From the NCBI GenBank assembly GCA_026874595.1, contig CM049319.1, positions 1,929,501-1,993,500 on the forward strand: a stretch of DNA of 64,000 nucleotides, read 5' to 3'. Within the stretch, counting starts at the first letter, position 1. Each line of letters begins with the position of its first letter. Source of the DNA: Sipunculus nudus. Taxonomy: Eukaryota > Annelida > Sipuncula > Golfingiida > Sipunculidae. Below, in pieces: positions 48,134 to 58,551 of this stretch. A program made the translations under genes and the position numbers. Below the pieces are notes generated by a model. The model made no database searches and was not told where the DNA came from. It worked only from the letters and a program-made list of their open reading frames with translations.

Positions 48134-50148
48134 TGACACATTCACTCATTTATATTTACATTTTACTCATGTTACCTTTAATGAGAAATCAATTGTATGG
48201 TCACATTTCATTTGGGAGATTAAATTATGCTATATTTGCAATATGTTGAGCAGTATATGCCGATATAACATTCGTCCTGCACATATACTTTTGCAGTTCG
48301 ACTGTTTCCATATTACATGCAGGCAGTTTTAGGAAACGTTTCGGTATATTGTTAACTATCACTGACGTTTCTTGTGTAAATTGTGTCAAATGCAATGAAT
48401 ATAAAAGTTGGGATTGGTAACATTGGTGAAGGGAATGGTAATTTTGATGATTGTCCAAGAACTATGATTCAGTTAAGTAAGTCAGGATGTTATGTTGTGT
48501 GATCATTACCACAATACTGGATTAAGGTTGTGTATTATACATCTAGTTTTCTGCAAAAAATAGTATGTAAGTTTGTAGGTAAGATGTTTATCATATCTTG
48601 CCACAGAGAGATAAGAGGTGTGCCTTAAGACAATACATACCAAATACAAAGAAGACAATTCCCCGTTTACCCTAACAATATTCTGCCATGTCAGATCTCC
48701 CGTACCTTTTTCATGAAAAGCTGTTGCAGCCATTGTCCTGTTTTATGTCTACTGTATACGATCGCAGCTATGCGTTTATTGTTAGAATGTTGTGTAAAGT
48801 TATTGTGGTAAAATAAATATCGCTTCAGCTTTACAGATTGTATTCTGTTTTAGTATAATATTTGGCACAAATATATATTATATTTTGTCTGTTTGCACGT
48901 TGAGTAACTAGCGAGTAGTATATTTGTATAATGACTGGTCCACTTGTCAGTATATAGAATGTGGAGAGCCATCTGAAATATGGCAGAGTGCAGTATGCTC
49001 CCAATATAACCTTTCTTTGAACTTCTATAATTTCTCCTGCAATTTTCTTTTCCCTGTTTGTATTCAGAAATAAATGATTTATTTTCTATATTTATCCCTG
49101 AAAAATACAATTTTGTGGAACACTCATTTGTTTTAATTGTCATTATTGGTTACCTGGAGAGCAAACTGACAAAAATTATATATAAAAAGCAATATTAAAG
49201 TAAAAGTGCCGTAACAAACTTTACACCGTCCCTGATTTCGCCGCCGTCATAAATATATGGAAATATAACTAGTTTGATATTTTAAATCACGTATTTCAGT
49301 CTGTGGCTAGAATCCACTGTCCTTCTGCTAAATTTTCAAATAGCCCCGGTATTCTTGCAGTTGTTAATTTAAACAACTAAAAATAAGGAAATACTACTTT
49401 TTTTCTGACACTCGCTATATATTGTAACACGAATTCCTTATCTGTATGTTGGCTCAGCCCTTGCAACCATTGGTATAGTTTTCCTTTATTAAATCCATGT
49501 AATTTTAGATAAAATAGAAATTGTCATTCTATGGAATGCATGCCTCTGCCATGTGTATGTGTGTGTGTGTGGGGGGGGGGGGGTCCCTTTTGTGGGACCT
49601 GGACATATTCCCAGGTTCATTCGTTCATAAATATCAGTAAATATGCGATTATTCCTTGATGAGAATGTCGACATTCCTCAATCCGAATCGATTCTTCATT
49701 GGCCTATATCCAAAATTCCCAGGAATTTTCATGAGTTTCATGAACATACACACAAGCATACACACAAGCACTCACGCACGCACATGAAAGGGGATGAACG
49801 CATACACTCCAGGCGGAGCCAATAATTACCATCAGATGTCACTGATAACGATAAATTTGCTTGAAGTTGATATTGAAATGAGCCTTCTCTTGCCAATGTT
49901 GAAATGAGACTAACGTAAATGCGTAATATTATCATCATATTGTCACATGCGCATTCGTCAGCTTCAGTACAGCTCCTCAGGCCAACAATTTTACAGTCGA
50001 TATCCTATTAATTTACAAATAATAAATTGTTATATATTATTACAAATGATTAAATTTTTCTTTTATGCCAAGCTTAGCTGTATGAATGTAAACATTTCCC
50101 TAATCACAGACCTATGATAAAAAAATTCATTTATTTAACTTAGGCCCC
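47662..50148. other. Non-coding stretch
   Basis: No supported gene. It contains a TA tract at 48098-48129 and a GT/poly-G tract at 49556-49583. The rest is AT-rich and featureless. Confidence 0.4.
48098..48129. repeat. (TA)n microsatellite
   Basis: Continuous TA tract of about 16 units. Confidence 0.93.
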
Positions 50149-50152
50149 TTAA

Positions 50153-50612
50153 AGGTACTCACTCACCTACCTTTTGTACAAAAATTAATGTGATTTTTGG
50201 CTTCCTCTGTGTATATATTTATAATCTAAGGTTGATTTTGGTTGTGAAAAGTTCTTATAACGGCTTCATTAGAGTTGTATGAACTTGTTTAACAACAACA
50301 TGTTTGTAAACACAGCAATGTTGACAAACATGAAAAGAATATGTAACCTAAGGTGGCAGGTTGCAAAGGTAGAGAGGTCATTTGTTTCAAAAGCTCCATT
50401 TGCAAAGCTCCGGCTTATCTGACTTGCTGCCAGCTGCCCTTGTTGAATCTGTTTTGATTATTTTGGCGGACTCCACAGATAATGAACACGTTGATATAAA
50501 CAAAAACAAACAGCCTGTATACCGTGATATCATCGTTTACTGGCGTTTTTTTTTATAAAAGCTCCAAGAGATAACATTTAGTTATCAAGGTCAGATAGGT
50601 GAATGGGTCCCT
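50153..50612. mobile_element. 460-bp TTAA-flanked MITE
   Basis: TTAA is present at 50149-50152 and 50613-50616. The ends are AGGTACTCACTCACCTACC and, reverse-complemented from the right, AGGGACCCATTCACCTATC: 14 of 19 positions match. The interior is AT-rich with no coding frame. The right end closely resembles the left end of the MITE at 6500 (AGGGGCCCAATCACCTATAC), so they probably belong to one family. Confidence 0.7.
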
Positions 50613-51313
50613 TTAAAGCCTTTCGGCTAGTTTTTTTTCTCCCCTATACAAACATGGCAATTCGTCAAAAGACTCGTTCACGCGTTGAATAAACACACGC
50701 ACACCTGATCATGCCATTAAACCTGCCAAAACATGTACAGTATCGTGTTTGAATCGCGTCATACCCGGCCTGGTTCCTAGACACACGCTCCCCCTGATAA
50801 ACATAATTTATGCGCGGGTCATGTGCCTTGCTTATCCATGACAACGAAGCCTGATCCTTGAAGACCAAGGCCTAGGAAGCGCGTGCTGCTCTTAACGCTC
50901 TTAACAGCTTCACAAATTGTTACTGCTGCTCTTTAGCTGACTGGAGCTGCTTGACAGGTCCACGGTATGTTCTACTTACAATGAGAAAAAGCACCCCGTG
51001 CACAAAACATGCAGACACTTTCGCTTTCCTTGTTCAAAACAGCTGATTGGACCGTAATATTATTTCTTAATGTGTCGTGTAGAAGAAACACAGGCCTGCT
51101 AGGTGCCCTCCTGCTGACACGTCTATTAAAACTTCTTAGCATCACCAACAGGTATTCTATGAGAGCGTGTCGGCTGATCAGCTGGTGTCTGTTTATATAT
51201 CATGATATTGTGTGCCAGTAGAACAGTTAATCCAATTTCTGTGTATATGACAGAACCAGTCAGTACATTCCAGACGGTTTGGTGGTTGTCAAACATGTAT
51301 TATAACAGAGAGA

Positions 51314-51394
51314 ATAACATAATGGCCTACTTATATACATATAACATAAAGGCCTACTGATATACATATAACATAAAGGCCTACTGATATACAT
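51314..51394. repeat. 27-bp tandem repeat, three copies
   Basis: Units start ATAACATAAAGGCCTACTGA (first copy with two substitutions) at 51314, 51341 and 51368. Confidence 0.95.
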
Positions 51395-51639
51395 ATTATA
51401 ATATGTTTGCGGTACATTTTCTAAAAAATCCAGTAAAAGGGTTACCCGCTCATGTCATATTTGACGCTGCAGGAATATAACAGTTAACAGCTACACATCT
51501 ACAGAGTCGTCTCCGATGTGCCCGATCTGACATCGGCTTGACTTCGATGACATAAAAAAATGGAGGATATCAGAGAGACTGAGTCATATTTGAACATGTT
51601 AAAAAATAAGTAGAATATATGTCACATCGGGACACATTG

Positions 51640-51861
51640 CAGGGGCGGATCCAGGATTATGGAATGGGTAGGGTCACACCGCCCAGGAAGACTGAAAAAC
51701 AAAACAAAAAAAGGTCCTCTGGTCCGGGAAAGAGGGTCCGGGTTGTAATATTTGGTTTAAAACCCTGAAAAAAGGTTGTTTCGGCTCCAAAGGTTTTTTT
51801 TTTTGGGGGGGGGGGCGGCAGGACCCCCTTGACCCCACCACCCCTCCCGGATCCGCCACTG
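51640..51861. mobile_element. 222-bp MITE with CAGNGGCGGATCC ends
   Basis: The ends are CAGGGGCGGATCCAGGA and its inverted counterpart CCCGGATCCGCCACTG. The element is flanked by the direct repeat CATTG on both sides (51635-51639 and 51862-51866). Inside are a poly-T/poly-G run and the block GTTTAAAACCCTGAAAAAAG. A related fragment lies at 63276-63424. A 5-bp duplication does not settle the superfamily. Confidence 0.7.
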
Positions 51862-52984
51862 CATTGATGTATATCATGGTTGCCTCGGAACAACATCGGG
51901 ATAACACCGGGCAGATATCGCGAGAGTACAATTGGACACGTGTTAACATCGGCGACGTGAAAGAAAAATTTCAATTAACGACAAAGTAATATCAAAACGT
52001 TTATATTACAATATCATATCTAATTAAAGTGACAATTTAATTTTATGGTTTCCTAGCAGACCAATTGTGGACATGCTGCTTTTGTAATTTTTCCAATAAA
52101 AAAATTATGCGATACATTTATTATGTCACATTTGAGAATTTGTTTGAAGCAAAGTTACAAATTTATTGCATTCCTATTTTGTTCAAAGGGAAAATATTTT
52201 ATATATTTTTATATTTTTGTTTATGCCATAAAGTAAAATATGATATTGATATTCATTGTATTTAAATAACGATAAATATACTCTGTATTTGAATATGACG
52301 TCCTTTATGCGGCCAATGGGAGTGATATCACTTAAAGGAGAAAGCCAAGGAGCATGTATTTCGAGTTAAAATACAGCGTAACCTGCAGATATCATTGTCA
52401 CTTCGGATATATTATGGGCATGTACCGGTTATATTCCATAAATTATATTTGTTTTCGGTAATGATATCCCGGTATATGGGTTGGCGATAAGTAAATCCAG
52501 GTTCAAAGTAGCTCTGTACAGGACAGTTGGTCTGGTGGAGGCGACCGTTCATGTTTAATGCGACGATATACAGTCGATCACTGCAGGTCAGTTTGTATAT
52601 AAAAAAGCAAAATATGAAAACAACTAGCCTGCAAGGGAAATAAATTAAGATAAAAAAGGAATATAATACCAAATGGAGGTTATCGGGTTCGTTGATTAAT
52701 GTTCTACCAGACAAAAGAAACAACTGGATCATGTACATTGAAATAATAGCAAGCAATCCAAAATTAAATGTTCTTCATCAAACGACTGAACCTGTTGAAC
52801 CGGATTAAAGCTTTAATTATATTTTTTTCGAAAACACCGAAAAATAAGCATATACAGTTGTTTATTTAATGCTTATGCTGCTACGTGTAAACCTGACAGA
52901 TGACAATCTCCTCTTCTGTAAATGCTCATGTATATGCTAATTGTATGCTATCCCTCTCTTTTTTCAGGAATTTATTCATGCAGG

Positions 52985-54451
52985 ATGGCTGAGGCAGCTT
53001 CCCAAAACACAGCACCGCCCTCTGGTGGTCGACGACTTGGGGTTCATGAGATTATGTACCACAACATTGAGAAGCAATATGGCGGAAGCATTTATATACA
53101 TATCGCTGTTATTGAATCATCTGCGTCTTTACCAGAAGAAGCAGTTAAAGAAGCGTGGGGTATTCTGTCGCGGAAACAGGAAGCTCTTCAGATGAGAATC
53201 GTTGAAGGTGAAAAGGGACCCTTGGATGTTAGCTTTCACCCAATGGAAACCCCCGAGAAAATTCCCTTCAGGGTCATCAAATTGGAAGCAACTGATTCCT
53301 GGATTTCTGTGTGTAATCCTAAAAATCAGGCTAAGCTTGTTGAGAGGAATGGACCTTTATGGGAGGTCCTGTATGCTCCACTTTACGAAAACACTAGTTC
53401 GAACCACACATCGTCCCAGTGCATCATGGTGTTCCGGATACACCACGCCATTGCAGATGCTAAGTGCGCTTTTGATGTTATCTACCGGCAATACCTTCCA
53501 ATCCTCTCTGCCATCGTCAACAAGGGAGAGCCTGAAACTGTCGTGCCGTTTATCCCACTTTGCAAATCTTCAGATGAACTGTTTTTCTCAGAGAAAGTTC
53601 GCTCATCCGCAACACCATGGTACCTGAGAGCCGGTGTCAGTGCTTTTCGTTGGTATAACCGCAGATTTCAATCCGAAACCCTGAAGCTGGTATTTCCCGA
53701 TGAAGCATGTGATGCAGCCCAAGCAAATATTGGGTTAATACCGGTGGTGTTTGATAAAGAACTCAGTAGTTCCGTCCTGAAATCAGCAAAAACACACGGC
53801 GTCACGGTACACAGTGTCTTACTGACCTCAGTAGGTATCGCTATGTGCCGCACTGCTAAGGAAGCAGGCATTAAATTGCCAAACAAGCTTAAACAAATGT
53901 GGCCAGTGGACACGCGCAAGTTTGTCCCGTTGGATACACCACATCCACTTGCATCTATCACAACAACAGGTGTCAGTGAATGTAAAAGAAAAGAAGACTT
54001 CCCGCAAGAAGAGTTCTGGAAACAAAGCAAGACGTTTTATAAAAGTATAAAGAAACAGCTTCCAGAATACAAGAATCCACTATACCTTAAAGTCATGAAG
54101 CACTTTCTGGGTGCTTCAGAAGGCAATCCCGCAGAAGTCATGGCAGAAGTCGGGTTTTCTGCAATAATCAACATTCTCAGTAACCTTGGCAACTGTGACG
54201 TAGGTCCGGAGCCATCAATGACCGACGGTCCAACAGACATCAAGCTGGTGGAACATTATTTTACAGTTTCAGTCCCTCCAAATGGAGAAATGGATCTTAT
54301 TCCTTTCTTTCACACCGTTTCCACGTTTAGGGGCCAAATAATGTGGTTGGCTGCCTTTACTGGACATGTCTCCAAGAAATTTGGCGAAGTCTTAATGAGG
54401 AATTTAAAGATGATTTTGGAAACACATTGTGCACTCAATGGTGAAACATGA
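52985..54451 (+). CDS. HHxxxD acyltransferase (CAT/condensation/BAHD-like), copy 1
   Basis: A 488-residue protein in one coding exon. MVFRIHHAIADAK (148-160) contains the HHxxxD catalytic motif (H153, H154, D158) of CoA-dependent acyltransferases: alcohol acetyltransferases, BAHD, PapA5 and condensation domains. ILSNLGNC in the C-terminal half resembles the SNxG motif of the PapA5/AATase group. The substrate is unknown; transfer of an acyl group from CoA to an alcohol or amine is the family expectation. There is no signal peptide or membrane span, so it is probably cytosolic. The start is chosen at 52985 because an acceptor (CTCTCTTTTTTCAG, ending 52967) lies just upstream and the paralogue starts identically (MAEA). 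It faces its paralogue at 57085-58548 tail to tail. A 5' UTR exon is implied but not located. Confidence 0.85.
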   Translation: MAEAASQNTAPPSGGRRLGVHEIMYHNIEKQYGGSIYIHIAVIESSASLPEEAVKEAWGILSRKQEALQMRIVEGEKGPLDVSFHPMETPEKIPFRVIKLEATDSWISVCNPKNQAKLVERNGPLWEVLYAPLYENTSSNHTSSQCIMVFRIHHAIADAKCAFDVIYRQYLPILSAIVNKGEPETVVPFIPLCKSSDELFFSEKVRSSATPWYLRAGVSAFRWYNRRFQSETLKLVFPDEACDAAQANIGLIPVVFDKELSSSVLKSAKTHGVTVHSVLLTSVGIAMCRTAKEAGIKLPNKLKQMWPVDTRKFVPLDTPHPLASITTTGVSECKRKEDFPQEEFWKQSKTFYKSIKKQLPEYKNPLYLKVMKHFLGASEGNPAEVMAEVGFSAIINILSNLGNCDVGPEPSMTDGPTDIKLVEHYFTVSVPPNGEMDLIPFFHTVSTFRGQIMWLAAFTGHVSKKFGEVLMRNLKMILETHCALNGET

Positions 54452-54823
54452 AATGTAATTTTGCCTCAACAGAACCTGTATTAAGAATAATTGGTTGATG
54501 TAGTTGATGCAGTTACTCCTATTTAATAGCTAAGCTACATTGGTCTTGTATATATAGGTATATTATTATTTAGTCAATCATGTAAAGGCATTATCTTGTG
54601 TTGTTCACCATCGGTATTTTAAACTCGGGATATATTTCTTCAGTCTGGCCTGCTATACATGCACCATCATACTGATATGAAAGACAGTTTTACATTAGAC
54701 ATATAAACTGATTCATTTTAATCATTCAAGCAGGCATACTAGATTTTAGGTTGTATGGATATGAAAGATATGCACAACTCGCAAAATGGAACCATTTGTT
54801 ATTTGTTTTTTTGCAATACCAAG

Positions 54824-54829
54824 AATAAA
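54824..54829 (+). terminator. Poly(A) signal for acyltransferase copy 1
   Basis: AATAAA about 370 bp after the stop codon of copy 1. Confidence 0.45.
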
Positions 54830-55209
54830 CAGAAGACAACCTTTATACATACACTCTGAGGCTCGGGGGTGTAAGCGTGAAAAGCCATTGAAATAATAGC
54901 TCTTCCTGGTCTTTGTCTTCCTTGTCTTTCGGACCTTTTCATTCATGTAGCCTTTCTACAACCCAAGCAACAATATCAGGCGCTAGAAGGTTATTCATTC
55001 TATATTTTGCCTGCCACCCGTGAACAGTACCCTTCCACTGCCGGGTCGAGATAGCGCACCGTTGTGGTAAAGACTTTGACGGTCCTAGACTATCTAGGTA
55101 TTTTATAAAAACTTTTAATAAGCCAACAAATATTTTGTCCATATTCAGATTCACATTGTATAGGAAATTAATACGGCATCAACTGCAGAAGAGAAGGGTT
55201 TTGAGCCAG

Positions 55210-55246
<37 letters not shown>

Positions 55247-55247
55247 A
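55210..55247. repeat. (TA)(GT) compound microsatellite
   Basis: A TA run followed by about 12 GT units. Confidence 0.95.
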
Positions 55248-56976
55248 ATAACCCCGGTATCAGTGATTATTTTATTTTCATATAGTGGTTGATATACCAT
55301 ATAAAATATTCTTAATTCCAAACTTGAAGGGTTCTATTGCTTTTTGGCAAGTTTGAAAGTTCCTAATCGTTGTTTGAACTAACAAGTCATATTGACCTGG
55401 TTTTAGGTATTTTAAGAATATTCTCCCCATGAAGGAACATGATTTTCTAGATGTGTACCTGAAATGGTGCGGAACCCTGCTTTGATAATGGAACAAATTA
55501 ACGAGATCTATTTAACGTCTTTCCAACCAGACGACCAACAGGGTTTCATTGTCATTGGTCAGGCGTGTAGCTAAATTACTAAATTATAGATGACTATGTT
55601 CATGTGGTCAGAACCTTCAAACATGTTTCTGTTTTTTTTAATACATAACTAAGGTACTTTTGGCTATGTGAGAAGTCTTATTCCAAATGAAGGTTTCAGT
55701 CACGTACCCTAGTAAGCTGGGCGTCACCCGACAGAATTTGATATACCTTCCTTCTTAGATAGAATGTCGGATTGGTCAACCTTTGCAAAATTCGACATCT
55801 TCTTGTTTGCTTTTTCCCCTTATACACATTGCTAGAATTCAGAAGGGATTGTCATAGTGTTTGCGAAGAAACAGGATAAGCCCTTTTCTTTTAAGCAGCC
55901 TCACTAGTTGGTGGGTACATTGAGTGATACATTAAGCGGAGTTTGCAGAAAGGGCGGGGTATTGTATGGCAATTGCGGCAGCAGAGCGCGGTATGCGGGG
56001 ATAAAATCGTGTCAGGCATTTACTTAACCTCCGGTAAAACATGCGCGGTAAGTGGATACAGTTCTCCGCTGGGAATTCCAATTTACAGCCTCACACCGCA
56101 TGCCTTTGGCTGAGTAAATGATATATGATAACATATGTTACAAAACATCTTTTCCACTTACCGCATATCGTGCATTCTTGTGACCGGTAACCATCATCAG
56201 ATTCCCATGTTCTCTATGATCTATGCCTACAGACACGGACTAGTTGACAACCGGACGGGTCTCATCTTCCGACAATATAGTCTGTGGAGTCCATTAATTA
56301 CACAATCAGTACTCGAGTCCTAGAAACTGGCCTTTCCCATTTTGGGTATATATAATTTTATGATCGATGGCCCCGACGAGAATCATTACAATTATCATGA
56401 TTTCACCTTCAAGAATCGACTATCACCAACCTGGCTGATAATTTATTTAAATTTTTTTTAAAGATTAAACTGAATATGTGGCAGAATGTGTAAGAGTCTA
56501 TTAATATATCTGATAGCCATTTAAGTTGTATAAACCTACAGCATTTCATAAAGACTAAAATGTACCTCTGTCTCTGCTATGCAACTGCCAACACGTGTAG
56601 TTAGTTAAAAAAAACTCGTCTAAATTATAATATCGATGTTTTGTTGAAAAATTTTTCCTGTTCGCAATATAAACAGCTGTACTGAACAAACGATTATGAT
56701 TTTACCATAAAAGATCATAGGTAATGTCGCAGTGCTCTTGCATATGACTACAATTTACATACCTTTCAAACATTCTGAATTATTGAGGCAGTACCATTAA
56801 ACTTTAGTGTGACCTCTGTTATGAAAAACATATTCACGCTAAACAGCGTAAAATCTGCAAACCGGTGTATTTAGGATGCCTTTAAACCAGTACAACGAAG
56901 CATGCACGACATAAAGAAAGACATATCCAAAGTTCGGACAATGCTAGGATAACAATGAAAAGTAAGAACAAGTCCA

Positions 56977-56982
56977 TTTAAT
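56977..56982 (-). terminator. Possible poly(A) signal for acyltransferase copy 2
   Basis: TTTAAT on the + strand (ATTAAA on the - strand) about 105 bp downstream of the copy 2 stop. Confidence 0.35.
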
Positions 56983-57084
56983 GCTTTGACCACATATGTT
57001 CAGTTCATGATTTGTTGCTTATGTGTAAATGTCTTAAGTTCATATTTATATTAAATGCAAATATCTTTCATGCACGCGAACACT

Positions 57085-58548
57085 CTAAGGGTCCCTCTTG
57101 ACATGACAATACGTTTCCAAGACAGTCTTTAAATTGCCAATAAGAACTTCACCAAAGTTTGCAGACACGTGACCAGAGTAGGTTGTGAGCCACATGATTT
57201 GGCCCCTGAGGGTGGATACGGCATTGAAAAAGGGAATGAAATCCATCTCCCCATTCGCAGGAACAGAAACCGTAAAATAATTCTCCATCAGCTTGATGTC
57301 TATTGGTCCGTCGGTCATCTGCGGCTCTGGACCTGCGTCACAGTTACCAAGGTTACTGAGAATGCCGACTCCCGAAAATCCCAGATCTACCATTACATTT
57401 GCGAGGGGCCCCTCAGCTGTAGAGAACATGTGCTTCATGACTTTCATGAACATCGGATTCTTGTATTCCGGTAGCTGTTTCTTGATACCTTTATAAAATG
57501 ACTTGCTTTGTTTCCAAAACTCCTCTTGTGTGTACTCCTCTTTTCGTTTCCATTCACTTACACCACTTGCTGTGAAGGAACCAAGAGGTTGTGGCGTATC
57601 AAAGGGGACAAACTTCCGAACATCAGTTGGCCACATCATTTTTAACTTGCTTGGTAATTTTATGCCAGCTTCCTTTGCAGTGCGACATATAGCGATACCA
57701 TATGCCGTCAGTAACACACTGTGTACAGTGACGCCGTGTGTTTTTGCTGATTTCAGTACGGAACCGCTCAGTTCTTTATCAAATACCACTGGTATTAACG
57801 CGTTATTTTCTTGGGCCGCATCACTTGCTTCGTCCGGTAATACAAATTTCAACGTATCAGATTTAAATTTGTTGTTGTACCACCTGTAGACACTAACGCC
57901 GGCTTTCAGATACCAAGGTGCTGTGTCTGATAGAACTTTTTCTGAGAAAAAAATTTCATCTGACGATTTGCATTGTGGGATAAACGGCACGACCTTTTCT
58001 GGGTCTCCCTTGTTGACGATGGCGGAGAGAATTGGAAGATACTGTCGGTAAATGACATCAAAAGCGCACTTAGCATCTGCAATGGCGTGGTGTATCCGGA
58101 ATACCATGATGCACTGGCATGCCGCCTCGTCCGGGCTGGGGTTTTCCTCAAGTTGAGAATACAGGACTTCCCATAGAGGTCCATTCTTCTCATCAAGCTT
58201 TGTCTGCTTTTTAGGATTACACACAGAAATCCAAGAATCTTTTGTTTCCAAATTGATGACTTTAAAGGGAATTTCCTCTGTATTTTCCATCGGCTTAAAG
58301 GCCACGTCAAAAACACCATCGTCACCTTCTACGATTCGCATCTGAAGAGCTTCCTGTTTCCGATAAAGAATTCCCCAAGCTTCCTTCAAGGCATCAACTG
58401 GCAACGGCTGCGACGATTCAATGACAGCCATATGTATATAAATGCTTCCGCTGCAATCTTTGTGGAGGTGGTGGTACAAAACCTCAGAAATTCCAAGCCG
58501 TCGACCACCAGATCGCGCGGCAGTTTCAGCAGATTTGGCTTCAGCCAT
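57085..58548 (-). CDS. HHxxxD acyltransferase (CAT/condensation/BAHD-like), copy 2
   Basis: A 487-residue paralogue of copy 1, roughly three-quarters identical by eye and co-linear throughout apart from one or two small gaps. The catalytic block is fully kept: FRIHHAIADAKCAFDVIYRQ, with HH at 153-154 and D at 158. ILSNLGNC is also present. The start at 58548 follows an acceptor (TGTATTTACAG on the - strand) by only four bases (GAAA), mirroring the 5' intron of copy 1. The shared intron position argues for DNA-level duplication of an existing single-coding-exon gene rather than retroposition of one copy from the other. Divergence is concentrated at the N-terminal 30 residues and around residues 130-145 and 395-410. 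The substrate is unknown, and the two copies may differ in acceptor specificity. Confidence 0.85.
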   Translation of the reverse strand: MAEAKSAETAARSGGRRLGISEVLYHHLHKDCSGSIYIHMAVIESSQPLPVDALKEAWGILYRKQEALQMRIVEGDDGVFDVAFKPMENTEEIPFKVINLETKDSWISVCNPKKQTKLDEKNGPLWEVLYSQLEENPSPDEAACQCIMVFRIHHAIADAKCAFDVIYRQYLPILSAIVNKGDPEKVVPFIPQCKSSDEIFFSEKVLSDTAPWYLKAGVSVYRWYNNKFKSDTLKFVLPDEASDAAQENNALIPVVFDKELSGSVLKSAKTHGVTVHSVLLTAYGIAICRTAKEAGIKLPSKLKMMWPTDVRKFVPFDTPQPLGSFTASGVSEWKRKEEYTQEEFWKQSKSFYKGIKKQLPEYKNPMFMKVMKHMFSTAEGPLANVMVDLGFSGVGILSNLGNCDAGPEPQMTDGPIDIKLMENYFTVSVPANGEMDFIPFFNAVSTLRGQIMWLTTYSGHVSANFGEVLIGNLKTVLETYCHVKRDP

Positions 58549-58551
58549 TTT

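Larger units (their letters stand above)
54452..57084. other. Spacer between convergent acyltransferase genes
   Basis: Holds both 3' UTRs, an AATAAA for copy 1 at 54824, a GT microsatellite (55210-55247) and, around 54940-55160, a less AT-rich block (ending ATAGCGCACCGTTGTGG and beyond) that looks like a fragment of a dispersed repeat. No gene seen. Confidence 0.45.

Noticed and set aside
53668..54030. Open frames antisense to, or in other frames of, both acyltransferase genes (also 53202-53627, 57503-57889, 57906-58325)
   Set aside because: They overlap the well-supported HHxxxD coding frames and mirror each other only because the genes are paralogues.
54939..55154. 71-codon minus-strand open frame with protein-like composition
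   Set aside because: It ends at a stop without splice signals, and the DNA looks like part of a dispersed repeat. I recognise no domain.
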